64,000 bases of DNA from WHSW01 sp963846165 (GCA_963846165.1 CAWJUU010000008.1:372001-436000), one strand, 5' to 3'; shown: positions 35,775-44,230, counted from the stretch's first letter. The notes: generated by a model from the sequence alone, not told the origin. Program-made: numbers and translations.

Positions 35775-36470
35775 GTGTTCAGGCATACCGCTTTCTTTCT
35801 GTTCAGGGACGACATCACGCCGGAGAAGCAGCTGGCGATGCTCAAGGGCCTGGCGTACATGCGCTATGAGTGCTCGAGCGTGGTGGCGATCGACTACGGC
35901 ACGGACCTGTTCGGGGGCTCGGAGGTCCTGAGAACGACGAAGCCGTGGGACCGGACCCCGCGCTGGCGGGCGCGGGCCGAGGGCCCTCCGTGCGACTATG
36001 ACGTCGCGCTACAGCTTGACTTCGTCGACGCTGCGGGCAACGAGGAGTACAACAACGACGACGTCCATCACGAGGTGGGCGAGTACAACGCCTCGATCTG
36101 CCGCTCCGAGCTCACCGCCCGGGTCGACTGGACCTACGACGGCGACCAGCCTCTCAACGTTCCCGGCCAGGTGCGGCACACGGCGATGTTCGTGTGGGCG
36201 GACGACGCCGACGACGCCGCCAAGCAGGGCGCATGGGAAGCCGTCAAAGCCTTGGAGTCGGTCCCCGACGTCGGCGCGGTTACGATCGGCGAGAACGCCG
36301 GCAAGCTGAAGACCGACTACGACTGGGTCGTGGACGTCCAGGTCGCGAGCACTGAGGCGACGAAGGCGCTGATCGAGGGCGAGGCTTACGCGGAGGTCAT
36401 GAGCTCGGTCCTGCCGGCGACCAAGCACGAGTGGACAGCGCGGCTCTCGCACTTGATGCACGGCATCTGA
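35775..36470 (+). CDS. tandem Dabb-domain protein
   Basis: 231 residues consisting of two related halves. The first begins FRHTAFFLFRDDITPEKQLAML and contains YDVALQLDFVDAAGNEEY; the second begins VRHTAMFVWADDADDAAKQGAW and contains YDWVVDVQVASTEATKAL and EWTARLSHLM. Each half is a stress-responsive alpha/beta barrel (Dabb) domain, which normally dimerises; here the dimer is covalent. Such domains occur in small cyclases or decarboxylases and in proteins of unknown function in degradation clusters. GTG start with GAGGAGG upstream. It lies between the ATPase and amidohydrolase genes. Confidence 0.78.
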   Translation: MFRHTAFFLFRDDITPEKQLAMLKGLAYMRYECSSVVAIDYGTDLFGGSEVLRTTKPWDRTPRWRARAEGPPCDYDVALQLDFVDAAGNEEYNNDDVHHEVGEYNASICRSELTARVDWTYDGDQPLNVPGQVRHTAMFVWADDADDAAKQGAWEAVKALESVPDVGAVTIGENAGKLKTDYDWVVDVQVASTEATKALIEGEAYAEVMSSVLPATKHEWTARLSHLMHGI

Positions 36471-36503
36471 GCCGTGCCACCGACGACCAGGAGAGGACGG
36501 TAG

Positions 36504-37475
36504 ATGGCAGACAAGGGCAAGGTGATCGACGTGCACGCCCACGTCACCCCGCAGCGCTTCCAGGAGGTGGTGCTGGCGGGCGACGACTGGCACGGAATGA
36601 CGGCTGCCGACGGCGAGCTCGACAACCTCGTCAACCGCTGGAAGCCCGATCGCAGGATCGAGGAGATGGACCGGCTCGGGGTCGACGTGCAGGTGGTCTC
36701 GCCGACGGACGTCTTCTACCAGTACGACCGCGACCCGGCGCAGACCGCCAGGATCGCCGCCGATGCGAACGAGGAGGTCGCGCAGATGGTTCGCGACCAC
36801 CCCGACCGCTTCATGGGCCTCGGCACCCTGCCGATGCAGGACACCGAGCTGGCGAAGACCGAGATGACCCGGGCGATCGAGGAGCTCGGGCTGGTCGGGT
36901 TCATGATCGACGACCACGTCAACAACCTCACCTACGACCACGACGTCTTCGACGAGTTCTGGGCCGGTGTCCACGAGCTCGGCGCGTTCATCCTCGTGCA
37001 CCAGTTCCAGCCCACGATCGTCACCTACCGCACCCGGGACTACTTCCTCCTCAACTCGATCGGCAACCTGGTCGACCGCGCGCTCAGCTTCGCCACCCTC
37101 ATCTACGGCGGGGTGATGGACAAGTACCCGGGCCTGAAGATCTGCCTCGCCCACGCCGGCGGGTACGTGCCGTACGCGCTCGACCGGCTCGACCGGGGCT
37201 GGGAGGTGTGGCCTGAGGAGCGTGGCAAGACGAAGGACAAGCCGAGCACCTACATCGACCGCTTCTACTACGACACCGTCACCTTCACGGAGCGCAACCT
37301 GCGCTTCATGCTCGACGTGCTCGACTCGAAGCGGGTCGTGTTCGGAACCGACTGGCCGGCGCCGATGCAGGTCTACGACGCGGTCGAGCACTACCAGGAG
37401 GTCGAGTGTCTGACCGACGACGAGCGCGACGACCTGCTCTGGCGCACGGCGGCGACGATCTTCGAGACGGACTGA
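36504..37475 (+). CDS. amidohydrolase family 2 protein (ACMSD/resorcylate decarboxylase-like)
   Basis: 323 residues with a TIM-barrel metal site: HAH in VIDVHAHV at residues 10-14, His in FILVHQF, His in CLAHAGGYVPYALDRL, and the catalytic Asp in VFGTDWPAPM. The LAHAGGYxPY and GTDWP segments are typical of the ACMSD branch, which includes non-oxidative decarboxylases as well as hydrolases. AGGAGAGG precedes the ATG. A second member is at 40519. Together they suggest breakdown of an aromatic or cyclic acid, but the substrate is unknown. Confidence 0.87.
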   Translation: MADKGKVIDVHAHVTPQRFQEVVLAGDDWHGMTAADGELDNLVNRWKPDRRIEEMDRLGVDVQVVSPTDVFYQYDRDPAQTARIAADANEEVAQMVRDHPDRFMGLGTLPMQDTELAKTEMTRAIEELGLVGFMIDDHVNNLTYDHDVFDEFWAGVHELGAFILVHQFQPTIVTYRTRDYFLLNSIGNLVDRALSFATLIYGGVMDKYPGLKICLAHAGGYVPYALDRLDRGWEVWPEERGKTKDKPSTYIDRFYYDTVTFTERNLRFMLDVLDSKRVVFGTDWPAPMQVYDAVEHYQEVECLTDDERDDLLWRTAATIFETD

Positions 37476-37493
37476 CCAGGGGAGGACGCGAGA

Positions 37494-38522
37494 GTGGCAA
37501 AGCCGAAGGTGTTCGTGGTCCAGCCGGTGATGGAGGTCGGCAGGCGGGCGCTGGAGGAGTTCGTGGACGTCGAGGTGTTCGACTCCTACCGCATGATCAG
37601 CAAGCCCGAGCTCCTGCACGGGGCCGCCGACTGCGACTACATCTGGATGCTGGGCGACACCCCGATCGACGAGGAGGTGATCGCCTCGACCGAGAGCCTG
37701 AAGGGGATCGCGACGATGGCTCTGTTCCCCAACGTCGTCGACGTCGAGGCGGCGACGAGCCGCGGGATCCCGGTCACCGTGGTGCCGCACGTGATCACCA
37801 AGACGACATGCGACCTCACCTGCGCGCTCGTCATCGGGCTCGCATGGCGGCTGGTCGAGGCCGACGCGTTCGTCCGCGCGGGGCGCTTCCACCAGGAGCA
37901 GTCGACGACCTTCCTCACCCATGAGCTCGCCGGCAAGACGGTCGGGATGATCGGGCTCGGGGCGATCGGCTCAGAGATCGCCAAGCGGCTGCGCGCCTTC
38001 GAGATGGAGATCAGCTACACGAAGCGCAACCGCCTCCCGGAGGCCGAGGAGGCGGAGCTGGGGGTGAGCTGGCTCGAGGATCGGGACGAGCTCCTGCGGC
38101 GCTCCGACTTCGTCGTCCTGATGGCGACGTACAACGAGACCACCCACAAGCTGATCGGCGAGCGGGAGTTCAAGCTGATGAAGCCGTCGGCGTTCTTCGT
38201 CAACGCGGCGCGCGGCCGGATCGTCGACGAGCCCGCCCTGATCGAGGCGCTTCGCAACCGCGAGATCGCCGGCGCCGGGCTCGACGTCTACTGGAACGAG
38301 CCACCGATCAGCGAACCGGCGCCGAGCCCGGAGCTGTTCGAGTTCGACAACGTGATCCTGACCCCGCACATGGGCAGCGCGACCCACGAGGCGCGCGAGA
38401 AGATGGCTCTGGCCGTGGTCGAGAACCTGAAGGCGATGGTGGACGGCGAGCGGCCGCCGGGGGTCGTCAACCCGGAGGTCTACGGCGAGGCCCCGGCCGT
38501 GCAGCCCGACCGCTTGGGCTAG
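37494..38522 (+). CDS. D-2-hydroxyacid dehydrogenase
   Basis: 342 residues with an NAD-binding domain: GMIGLGAIGSEIAKRLRAF (GxGxxG), NAARGRIVDEPALIEAL containing the catalytic Arg, the Glu in YWNEPPI, and the His in LTPHMGSATHEA. It is intact, unlike the related gene at 30967. GTG start with GGGGAGG 9 nt upstream. It is the last gene of the ATPase operon and overlaps the convergent alcohol dehydrogenase by 4 bp. Two such enzymes in one island point to a 2-hydroxy or 2-oxo acid intermediate. Confidence 0.92.
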   Translation: MAKPKVFVVQPVMEVGRRALEEFVDVEVFDSYRMISKPELLHGAADCDYIWMLGDTPIDEEVIASTESLKGIATMALFPNVVDVEAATSRGIPVTVVPHVITKTTCDLTCALVIGLAWRLVEADAFVRAGRFHQEQSTTFLTHELAGKTVGMIGLGAIGSEIAKRLRAFEMEISYTKRNRLPEAEEAELGVSWLEDRDELLRRSDFVVLMATYNETTHKLIGEREFKLMKPSAFFVNAARGRIVDEPALIEALRNREIAGAGLDVYWNEPPISEPAPSPELFEFDNVILTPHMGSATHEAREKMALAVVENLKAMVDGERPPGVVNPEVYGEAPAVQPDRLG

Positions 38523-39563
38523 GCGCCCGCGGATACGCCGGCGACGTCGAGCACCAGCCGGCCGACGACGTCGCCGGCTTCGAGCGCCTCCAGCGCTTGG
38601 TTGGCGTCGGCGAGCGGCAGTACCCGGTCGACGACCACCTGGATGCGGCCTTCGGCCACCAGGGCGATCGCCCGCTCGAGCTCGTCGAGGGCGACGTAGC
38701 GCGATGCCGACCAGCTCGACCTCCTCGAGCACGAACCGGGCCGTCGGTAGGACGATCTCGGAGTCGACCGCGTAGCCGACGCCGACTATGCGGCCGCCGG
38801 CGCGCACCAGCCGAAACGCCTGCGCCAGCGTGTCCTCGGTGCCCACGGTGTCGATCACGACGTCGACCCCGCCTCCATCCGCGAGCTCGGAGAGCCGCTC
38901 CTCGCTGGCAGGATCGTCGGCCGGCAGCGCCTCGAGGCCTAGCTGCCGGGCGACTTCCAGCGCGCGCACGGAGACGTCGAGTCCAGTCACCCGCCCGCCG
39001 GCGGCGTGGGCGATCTGGAGCGCGTGAACGCCGACTCCTCCGAGGCCGATCACGACGACTGCGCTTCCCGGCGCAACGCGCCCCCGCGTCGCCACTGCCC
39101 GGTAGGACGTGCCCACGGCGCACGTCAGGGGAGCCGCGTGGACCGGGTCGATCTCGTCGGGGATCGCGGTCAGGCGATCGATCGGGACCACGAGCCGCTG
39201 CTCGAAACCTCCCGGTGACATGAAACCGGTCCAGCCCTGTGGATTCGTGCATTGCTGCTCGATTCCCGCCCGGCAGCGAGCACAACGACGACATGGCCAG
39301 AGGTGGTTGACGACGACCATCGTGCCCGGCTCGATCGCGGGCGGGTCGCTGCTCAGGACCCGGGCACAGATCTCATGACCGGGAACGTGGGGGAGGGGGA
39401 GCCGGTCGCTGAACGGCATCCGGCCGCGCGAGGTCTTGACGTCCGAGTAGCAGACGCCGCAGGTCAGGACCTCGAGCAGCGCGAACCCGGGCCGGGGCTC
39501 GGGATCCGGCAACTCGACGCGCTCGAGCGGCTCGCCGTATTTGCAAACGGCCATCCCGAACAT
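38519..39563 (-). CDS. zinc-dependent alcohol dehydrogenase, one frameshift
   Basis: About 348 residues, medium-chain dehydrogenase family. Catalytic zinc ligands are in LTCGVCYSD and PGHEICARV; the structural zinc site is the four cysteines in WPCRRCARCRAGIEQQC. The NAD(P) loop is VVIGLGGVGVHALQIA. One extra base near 38708 separates VELVG from SRYVALDELERAIALVAEG; after correction the C-terminus is normal and ends at 38519. The stop overlaps that of the hydroxyacid dehydrogenase. Substrate unknown. Confidence 0.83.
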
Positions 39564-39622
39564 GCGGGCGGCCTAGGCGGGACGCCGGGCGACGGCGGCC
39601 GGAGCCTGCGACCGGCCCGCCG

Positions 39623-40342
39623 TCACGGCCTCTGCTGGTCCGGGTCCGCGGGAGCCTGGCGCTCCCCGTCGTGCAGGATCACCGTGACCGCTCGCGACAC
39701 CTCGTCGGTGGGATTGACGTAGCGGTGCGGGAAGGAGGACGGGAAGTGGATGCTGTCGCCCGGGCTGAGCTCGTAGCGCTCGAAGCCGACGTAGATGTCG
39801 AAGCGCCCGCTCAGCACGAGCACCATCTCGGTGCCGGGGTGCCGGTAGAGCTCGGGGTTCGATTCGGCGCCGGGCTCGTAGATGAGCTCGAGGAAGTCGA
39901 CGTGGGGCAGGGTCTCCGGCGTGAGCCGCTCCCAGAGGACGCCGCCCTCGATGCTGATCGCTGAGCGGGCGTCGCTGCGTACTACGTAGCGCTGCGACGG
40001 CGTCGCCTTCGCGGAGGACCCTGGCTTGGCCGCGGCAACCGGCGCTTTCGGCTGCTGCTCGCGCGGCGTGAGCTCAGCGCCATCCTTGACGAAGAAGGCG
40101 TCGACCGGGACCTCGAGCGACTCCGCGAGCGCGAACAGCGTCGCGACCGAAGGCTGTGACTGCCCGCGTTCGATCTGGCTGATCAGGCTCGGGGAGACGC
40201 CGACCATCCGGGCCAGCTCCGAGACCTTCAGGTGCCGATCCTTGCGATGAGTAGCGACCCGCTCGCCGACCCGGTCGGCCGCGGATTGGCCCTTGCGCTG
40301 GCGCTTGCGCTCGCTGGAGGGTGGAGAGGCGACCTTGCTCAT
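39623..40342 (-). CDS. XRE-family transcriptional regulator with C-terminal cupin domain
   Basis: 239 residues. A basic N-terminal tail is followed by a helix-turn-helix domain (about 28-85: VSELARMVGVSPSLISQIERGQSQPSVATL), a linker, then a cupin sensor (about 140-228) with ELYRHPGTEMVLVLSGRFDIYVG and GDSIHFPSSFPHRYVNP. This architecture (PuuR/MmsR-like) usually senses a small metabolite of the neighbouring pathway and regulates it together with its own gene. An ACTAAC-type motif (40356-40369) lies 14 bp upstream of its ATG, and similar motifs occur ahead of other genes of the island, so this is the best candidate local regulator. Confidence 0.9.
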   Translation of the reverse strand: MSKVASPPSSERKRQRKGQSAADRVGERVATHRKDRHLKVSELARMVGVSPSLISQIERGQSQPSVATLFALAESLEVPVDAFFVKDGAELTPREQQPKAPVAAAKPGSSAKATPSQRYVVRSDARSAISIEGGVLWERLTPETLPHVDFLELIYEPGAESNPELYRHPGTEMVLVLSGRFDIYVGFERYELSPGDSIHFPSSFPHRYVNPTDEVSRAVTVILHDGERQAPADPDQQRP

Positions 40343-40355
40343 CAGGTAGGGACCA

Positions 40356-40369
40356 TTCGTACTAACAGG
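40356..40369. promoter_or_regulatory. ACTAAC-type motif at the regulator gene
   Basis: TTCGTACTAACAGG, 14 bp upstream of the XRE-cupin start, where autoregulation would be expected. Confidence 0.45.
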
Positions 40370-40477
40370 AGCCTGGAATACCGATAAGCAATGCTATCCG
40401 ATGGGTGCGGACGTCGAGCCGGTTGGCCGTGCCCGGGCGCGCGCTTGCGGTCGGCGCTCGGCGCCGAAGCTTCCAAT

Positions 40478-40492
40478 AGCATCACTAACGTC
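40478..40492 (+). promoter_or_regulatory. AGCATCAC-type motif upstream of the amidohydrolase gene
   Basis: AGCATCACTAACGTC, 26 bp before the inferred start. It differs at one of 15 positions from 41530-41544, which lies at a similar distance (30 bp) ahead of the MFS gene. Confidence 0.6.
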
Positions 40493-40518
40493 GGCGCCGC
40501 GCGGCCACGGGAGCTCCA

Positions 40519-41493
40519 ATCAGGATCGACGTACATAACCACGTGATGCCCGAGCGAGCGCTCGAGCTGCTGCGCACCGATCCCACCTACGGTGTCACCC
40601 TCGAGGGCCGCCATTGGAGCGGGGGTCTCCACGTCGACTTCGAAATCGTGCCCTCGTTTGTGGAACCGGAAGCGAAGCTGGCCGAGCTCGAGTCCAAGGG
40701 GCTCGATGCGGCCGTGGTCTCGGTGGCGCCACCGCTTTTTTACTACCACCTCGATGCCACGGGAGCCGGCGAGGCGATGTCGCGTGCTACCAACGACGGG
40801 CTGGCGGAGTTCTGCGCAGCCGACCCCGACCGGCTTCGCTGGCTGGCCACCGTGCCGATGCACGAGCCCGACCGCGCTGTCGCCGTGCTCGAGGAGGCCG
40901 TTGGAGGGGGCGCGGTTGGTGCCGAGATCGGAACGGGGGTCGCCGGCCGACGCCTCGACGCACCAGAGTTCGAGCCCTTCTGGTCGGCGGTCGAGCGAGT
41001 TGGTGTGCCGGTGACCCTGCATCCGGCCTATGGCGCGCACAACGCCGCGCTCGACGACTACTACTTCGAGAACGTCCTCGGGTTCCTCTTCGAGACGACG
41101 ATCACGATCGAGCGGCTGATCGTCGCGGGCGTCTTCGATCGCCACCCCGACCTGCGCGTCGTACTCCTGCATGGGGGCGGCTATTTCCCCTATCAGGTGG
41201 GCCGTCTCCGCCACGCCCGCACGGTGCGGCCGGAGCTCGAGAACGCGCCCCCGGATCCGTGGGCCTATCGCGACCGTCTCTTCTTCGACATCATCACCCA
41301 CGATGCGGGCGCGCTCGCCTACCTGATCGAGCGGGCCGGCGCCGGCCGCGTGGTCATGGGGACCGACCTCCCGTTCGACATGGCGACCCCGGATCCCGTC
41401 GGGCTGTTGCAGGCGGCGACGACCGAGGAGCACGTGCGCACGATCGCCGAGCGAAACCCGGCGAACCTGTACGGGTTTCCGGCCGCCGGCTGA
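40519..41493 (+). CDS. second amidohydrolase family 2 protein, with ATC at the start position
   Basis: About 324 residues. The metal motif HNH in IDVHNHV lies upstream of the first ordinary start codons (GTG 40543, ATG 40546), so translation from those would remove it. The frame opens after a stop at 40486, and no ATG, GTG or TTG occurs before the motif. GGGAG (40509-40513 region) followed by 6 nt leads to ATC at 40519, then AGG ATC GAC, exactly where related proteins start with M-R-I-D-V-H. So the start is ATC, or the codon is a miscalled ATG. Other motifs: TLHPAYGAHN, LLHGGGYFPYQVGRL and VMGTDLPFDM. MFS gene follows. Confidence 0.8.
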   Translation: MRIDVHNHVMPERALELLRTDPTYGVTLEGRHWSGGLHVDFEIVPSFVEPEAKLAELESKGLDAAVVSVAPPLFYYHLDATGAGEAMSRATNDGLAEFCAADPDRLRWLATVPMHEPDRAVAVLEEAVGGGAVGAEIGTGVAGRRLDAPEFEPFWSAVERVGVPVTLHPAYGAHNAALDDYYFENVLGFLFETTITIERLIVAGVFDRHPDLRVVLLHGGGYFPYQVGRLRHARTVRPELENAPPDPWAYRDRLFFDIITHDAGALAYLIERAGAGRVVMGTDLPFDMATPDPVGLLQAATTEEHVRTIAERNPANLYGFPAAG

Positions 41494-41529
41494 GCCCTCC
41501 GCACGCGTTGGGCGCTCGGCCGCTCGTTA

Positions 41530-41544
41530 AGCATCACAAACGTC
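41530..41544 (+). promoter_or_regulatory. AGCATCAC-type motif upstream of the MFS gene
   Basis: AGCATCACAAACGTC, 14 of 15 identical to 40478-40492. Together with flanking bases it forms GTTAAGCATCACAAAC, an imperfect palindrome. Confidence 0.6.
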
Positions 41545-41574
41545 AGGCGCGTTCCCTTTACTCTTGCTTACGGC

Positions 41575-42804
41575 TTGGCGGAGATTGGCGATCAGTTGGG
41601 AAGCCGGCGCAGACGGACGCTGATCATCGGCGTGCTTGCGGTCGCGATGGCGCTTGGCATCCTGCCGATGGTCGCAATCGGGGTGCTGGCGCCGTTCTTG
41701 ATCGACGATCTCGAGATCTCGCGCGCCGACGTCGGGTTGCTGGTCTCGGTCACCGCCGGTGTCTCGGCGGTGCTGTCGCCGCTTGCGGGCGGCCTGATCG
41801 ACCGGATAGGCGACCGCGGAGCCTTGCTCGCGGTGCTGGGGTGCGGTGGGATCAGCCTCGCTCTGATGGCCGCCGCCTCGACCTTCGCAGCGATGGCGTT
41901 CGCTCTTGCACTCGCGGGGCTGTGCCGCGCGGGAGCCAATCCGGCGACGAACCGCCTGATCGCCGACCGGATCCCGCGCGGCCGCCGCGGGTGGGTCACG
42001 GGCATCAAGCAATCCGGGGAGACGGTTGCGATCGTGGTCGCTGCGGGCGCGCTTCCAGCCGCCGCCGTGTTGTGGGGATGGCGCGGCGCGCTGCTCGCGC
42101 TCGGCTTCGTCGCGGCCCTGACGCTGCTCGCCGGCGCGCTCTCGATCCAGGGCTCGCTTCGCGCCGAGCGTCCGTCGCCGGGGGCCGGCGCTGGACCGGT
42201 GCGCGCGTCGATCCACCGGCTCAACGCTTACAACCTGGTGATGGGAGCGGGCACCGGTGCGATCACGGCGTACCTGCCGCTGTACGCGCACGAGGACGGG
42301 GGCCTGAGTGCCGCCGCGGCCGGTTCGGTGATGGTCGCCGCGGGTGGAGTCGGGGGGATCGCCCGTCTCGTCTCGAGCCGCTGGAGCGAATCGCACTGGG
42401 GGTATCCGGACTCGATGGCCGGGCTTGCCGTTGTAGCGGCGCTGGCCTGTGGCATTCTGCTCGCCGCCCCACATCTCGGGCCGGCCGCGTTCTGGGTCGC
42501 GGCGGCGATTTGGGGGGTTGGCGGCCTCGGCTTCGGCGCGGTTTCGATGCTCGCCGTGATGGCTGAGGCCGACGAAGCGAGGACGGGACGCGCATCCGGT
42601 CTCGTCGTGCTCTGGTTCAGCCTCGGCTTCAGCCTCGCACCCCCTCTGTTCGGCTGGTCCGTCGAGCTGACCGACGCCTACGAGCCGGCGATCGTCCTGA
42701 TCGCCGCCCTCTACGTCGTCGCCGCCGCGATCATGGTGGCTTCGCGGGCCACTTTCAGGCCGGTCTCTGCGTCGACGACGACGGGTCGCCCCGAGCCGGT
42801 CTGA
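41575..42804 (+). CDS. MFS transporter
   Basis: 409 residues with twelve hydrophobic segments. After LEISRADVGLLVSVTAGVSAVLSPLAGGLIDRIGDRGALL, the loop between helices 2 and 3 matches the MFS motif G-x3-D-R-x-G-x-R. A second conserved segment, IPRGRRGWVTGIKQSGETV, is in the helix 4-5 region. The N-terminus has a basic stretch (SRRRR) before helix 1. The TTG start at 41575 is the earliest; a TTG seven codons later is possible. It probably moves the substrate or a product of the island. It ends the accessory block. Confidence 0.87.
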   Translation: MAEIGDQLGSRRRRTLIIGVLAVAMALGILPMVAIGVLAPFLIDDLEISRADVGLLVSVTAGVSAVLSPLAGGLIDRIGDRGALLAVLGCGGISLALMAAASTFAAMAFALALAGLCRAGANPATNRLIADRIPRGRRGWVTGIKQSGETVAIVVAAGALPAAAVLWGWRGALLALGFVAALTLLAGALSIQGSLRAERPSPGAGAGPVRASIHRLNAYNLVMGAGTGAITAYLPLYAHEDGGLSAAAAGSVMVAAGGVGGIARLVSSRWSESHWGYPDSMAGLAVVAALACGILLAAPHLGPAAFWVAAAIWGVGGLGFGAVSMLAVMAEADEARTGRASGLVVLWFSLGFSLAPPLFGWSVELTDAYEPAIVLIAALYVVAAAIMVASRATFRPVSASTTTGRPEPV

Positions 42805-42834
42805 GCGTCGCGGCCACGGCCGTGCGATCACGCC

Positions 42835-42878
42835 TATACTTTCAGCGACACAGCGATTCTTTCAGCGCTACTTCAGCG
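42835..42878 (+). promoter_or_regulatory. -10 TATACT and TTCAGCG repeats ahead of the LeuA/NifV-like gene
   Basis: TATACT (42835-42840) is directly followed by TTCAGCG at 42841, 42861 and 42872, with an extra CAGCG at 42851. Spacings of 20 and 11 bp put the copies on about the same face of the helix. They lie in the transcribed leader, as repressor sites would. AGGAGG follows at 42912-42917. Confidence 0.55.
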
Positions 42879-42922
42879 TGACGGGGAGTCGAGACAGTGA
42901 TCGTTGCGACCAGGAGGCCAGA

Positions 42923-44185
42923 TTGACCCCCGAGACACCGTGGCAGGCGGACGGCCGGTTCTTCACCAGTCCCTGGAACCACCTCGAGGAGTCCCGCTCG
43001 GGCTTGCGCTTCCCGTCCCGGGTGAGGTTCCACGACATCACGCTGCGCGACGGTGAGCAGCAGGCCGGGATCGCATTCACTCCCGAGGACAAGCTCGCAA
43101 TCGCAAGGCGGCTCGCCGCCGTCGGTGTGGACCGGATCGAGGCCGGGATGCCGATCGCCTCCCCGCAGGACGAGGCGGCGGTGAAGTCGATCGTCGAGGC
43201 CGAGCTCGACGCCCAGATCTTCGCCTTCGCGCGCTGCATGGTCGATGACATCCGCAAGGCCCAGGAATGCGGCGTCGACGGCGTCGTGATCGAGATCCCG
43301 TCCTCGGGACACATCATCGAGCGCGCCTACGGCTGGCCGCTCGACCGCGCGATCGACCTCTCGATCGAGGCCACGCTCGCGGCCAAGGAGGCGGGCCTGT
43401 ACACGGTGTTCTTCACCATCGACTCATCCCGTGCGGAGTTCGACTGGTACCTCGACCTGGTCGAGCGGGTTGCCACCGAGGGCCACATGGACGCTCTCGC
43501 ACTGGTCGACACGTTCGGCGGGGTCACGCCGCAGGCGATTCCCGTCTGGGTGCAGAAGGTCCGAGAGCGGCTCCCCGACACGCCGCTCGAGGCCCACTTT
43601 CACGACGACTTCGGCCTTGCGGTGGCGAACTCGATCGCCGCACTTTCAGCAGGCGTCGACGTCGTTCACACGACGGTGACCGGGGTCGGCGAACGTGCGG
43701 GGAATACGCCGATGGAGGAGCTGGCGTTGGCGCTGACGATGCTCTACGACGTCGATCACGGCCTCGACACCAGCCAGTTCTACGCCCTCTCGCGATTGGT
43801 CCAGGAGCGCGCGAACCACACGATCCCCTCCAACCGACCGGTCGTCGGCGAGCGCCTGTTCGAGGTCGAGTCGGGGATCATCGTCGGCTGGTTCCACGAG
43901 TGCATCGACGAGTTTCCGACGGAGCTCTTCCCCTACCACTGGGACGAGGTCGGACAGCCGCCGGCCCGCGTCGTCTACGGCAAGGGCAGCGGCCTCCCGT
44001 CGGTCATGGTGGCCCTCGAATCGCTCGGGATCGATGCCGACGAGGAGCAGATGCGCGAGCTTGTCGCCGCGATCAAGCAGCGGGCGCTGCGGACGAAGGC
44101 GCTGCTGCCGTTGGAGGAGGTCGTGCGGCTCGCAAACGAGGTCCTCGCCGACTCACCGAACGCGCCGGCGCTGGTCGCCGACTGA
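42923..44185 (+). CDS. DRE-TIM metallolyase (isopropylmalate/homocitrate/citramalate synthase-like)
   Basis: 420 residues. The catalytic barrel shows RFHDITLRDGEQQAG (the DRE motif with metal-binding Asp), VDRIEAGMP, and EAHFHDDFGLAVANSIAAL with the HxH metal ligands (HDD replaces the more common HND), then TTVTGVGERAGN. It lacks the C-terminal LeuA regulatory domain, so it is nearer in size to NifV, CimA or short LeuA proteins. TTG 42923 is chosen because AGGAGG lies 5 nt upstream; a longer frame from GTG 42878 includes the promoter repeats. ilvC downstream suggests branched-chain amino acid synthesis. Confidence 0.85.
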   Translation: MTPETPWQADGRFFTSPWNHLEESRSGLRFPSRVRFHDITLRDGEQQAGIAFTPEDKLAIARRLAAVGVDRIEAGMPIASPQDEAAVKSIVEAELDAQIFAFARCMVDDIRKAQECGVDGVVIEIPSSGHIIERAYGWPLDRAIDLSIEATLAAKEAGLYTVFFTIDSSRAEFDWYLDLVERVATEGHMDALALVDTFGGVTPQAIPVWVQKVRERLPDTPLEAHFHDDFGLAVANSIAALSAGVDVVHTTVTGVGERAGNTPMEELALALTMLYDVDHGLDTSQFYALSRLVQERANHTIPSNRPVVGERLFEVESGIIVGWFHECIDEFPTELFPYHWDEVGQPPARVVYGKGSGLPSVMVALESLGIDADEEQMRELVAAIKQRALRTKALLPLEEVVRLANEVLADSPNAPALVAD

Positions 44186-44206
44186 GCCCTTTGAACGCGT
44201 ACCGGT

Positions 44207-44221
44207 GGAGGCGTCGCCTCC
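44207..44221 (+). terminator. short hairpin after the LeuA/NifV-like gene
   Basis: GGAGGCG-T-CGCCTCC, 7-bp arms; as RNA the stem is probably GGAGG/CCTCC with a CGTCG loop. It comes just before the larger terminator hairpin. Confidence 0.45.
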
Positions 44222-44230
44222 TCTCTCACC

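Noticed and set aside
35775..36470. Polyketide cyclase or olivetolic-acid-cyclase-like activity for the double Dabb protein
   Set aside because: The fold is shared, but no polyketide synthase genes are nearby and catalytic residues cannot be assigned.
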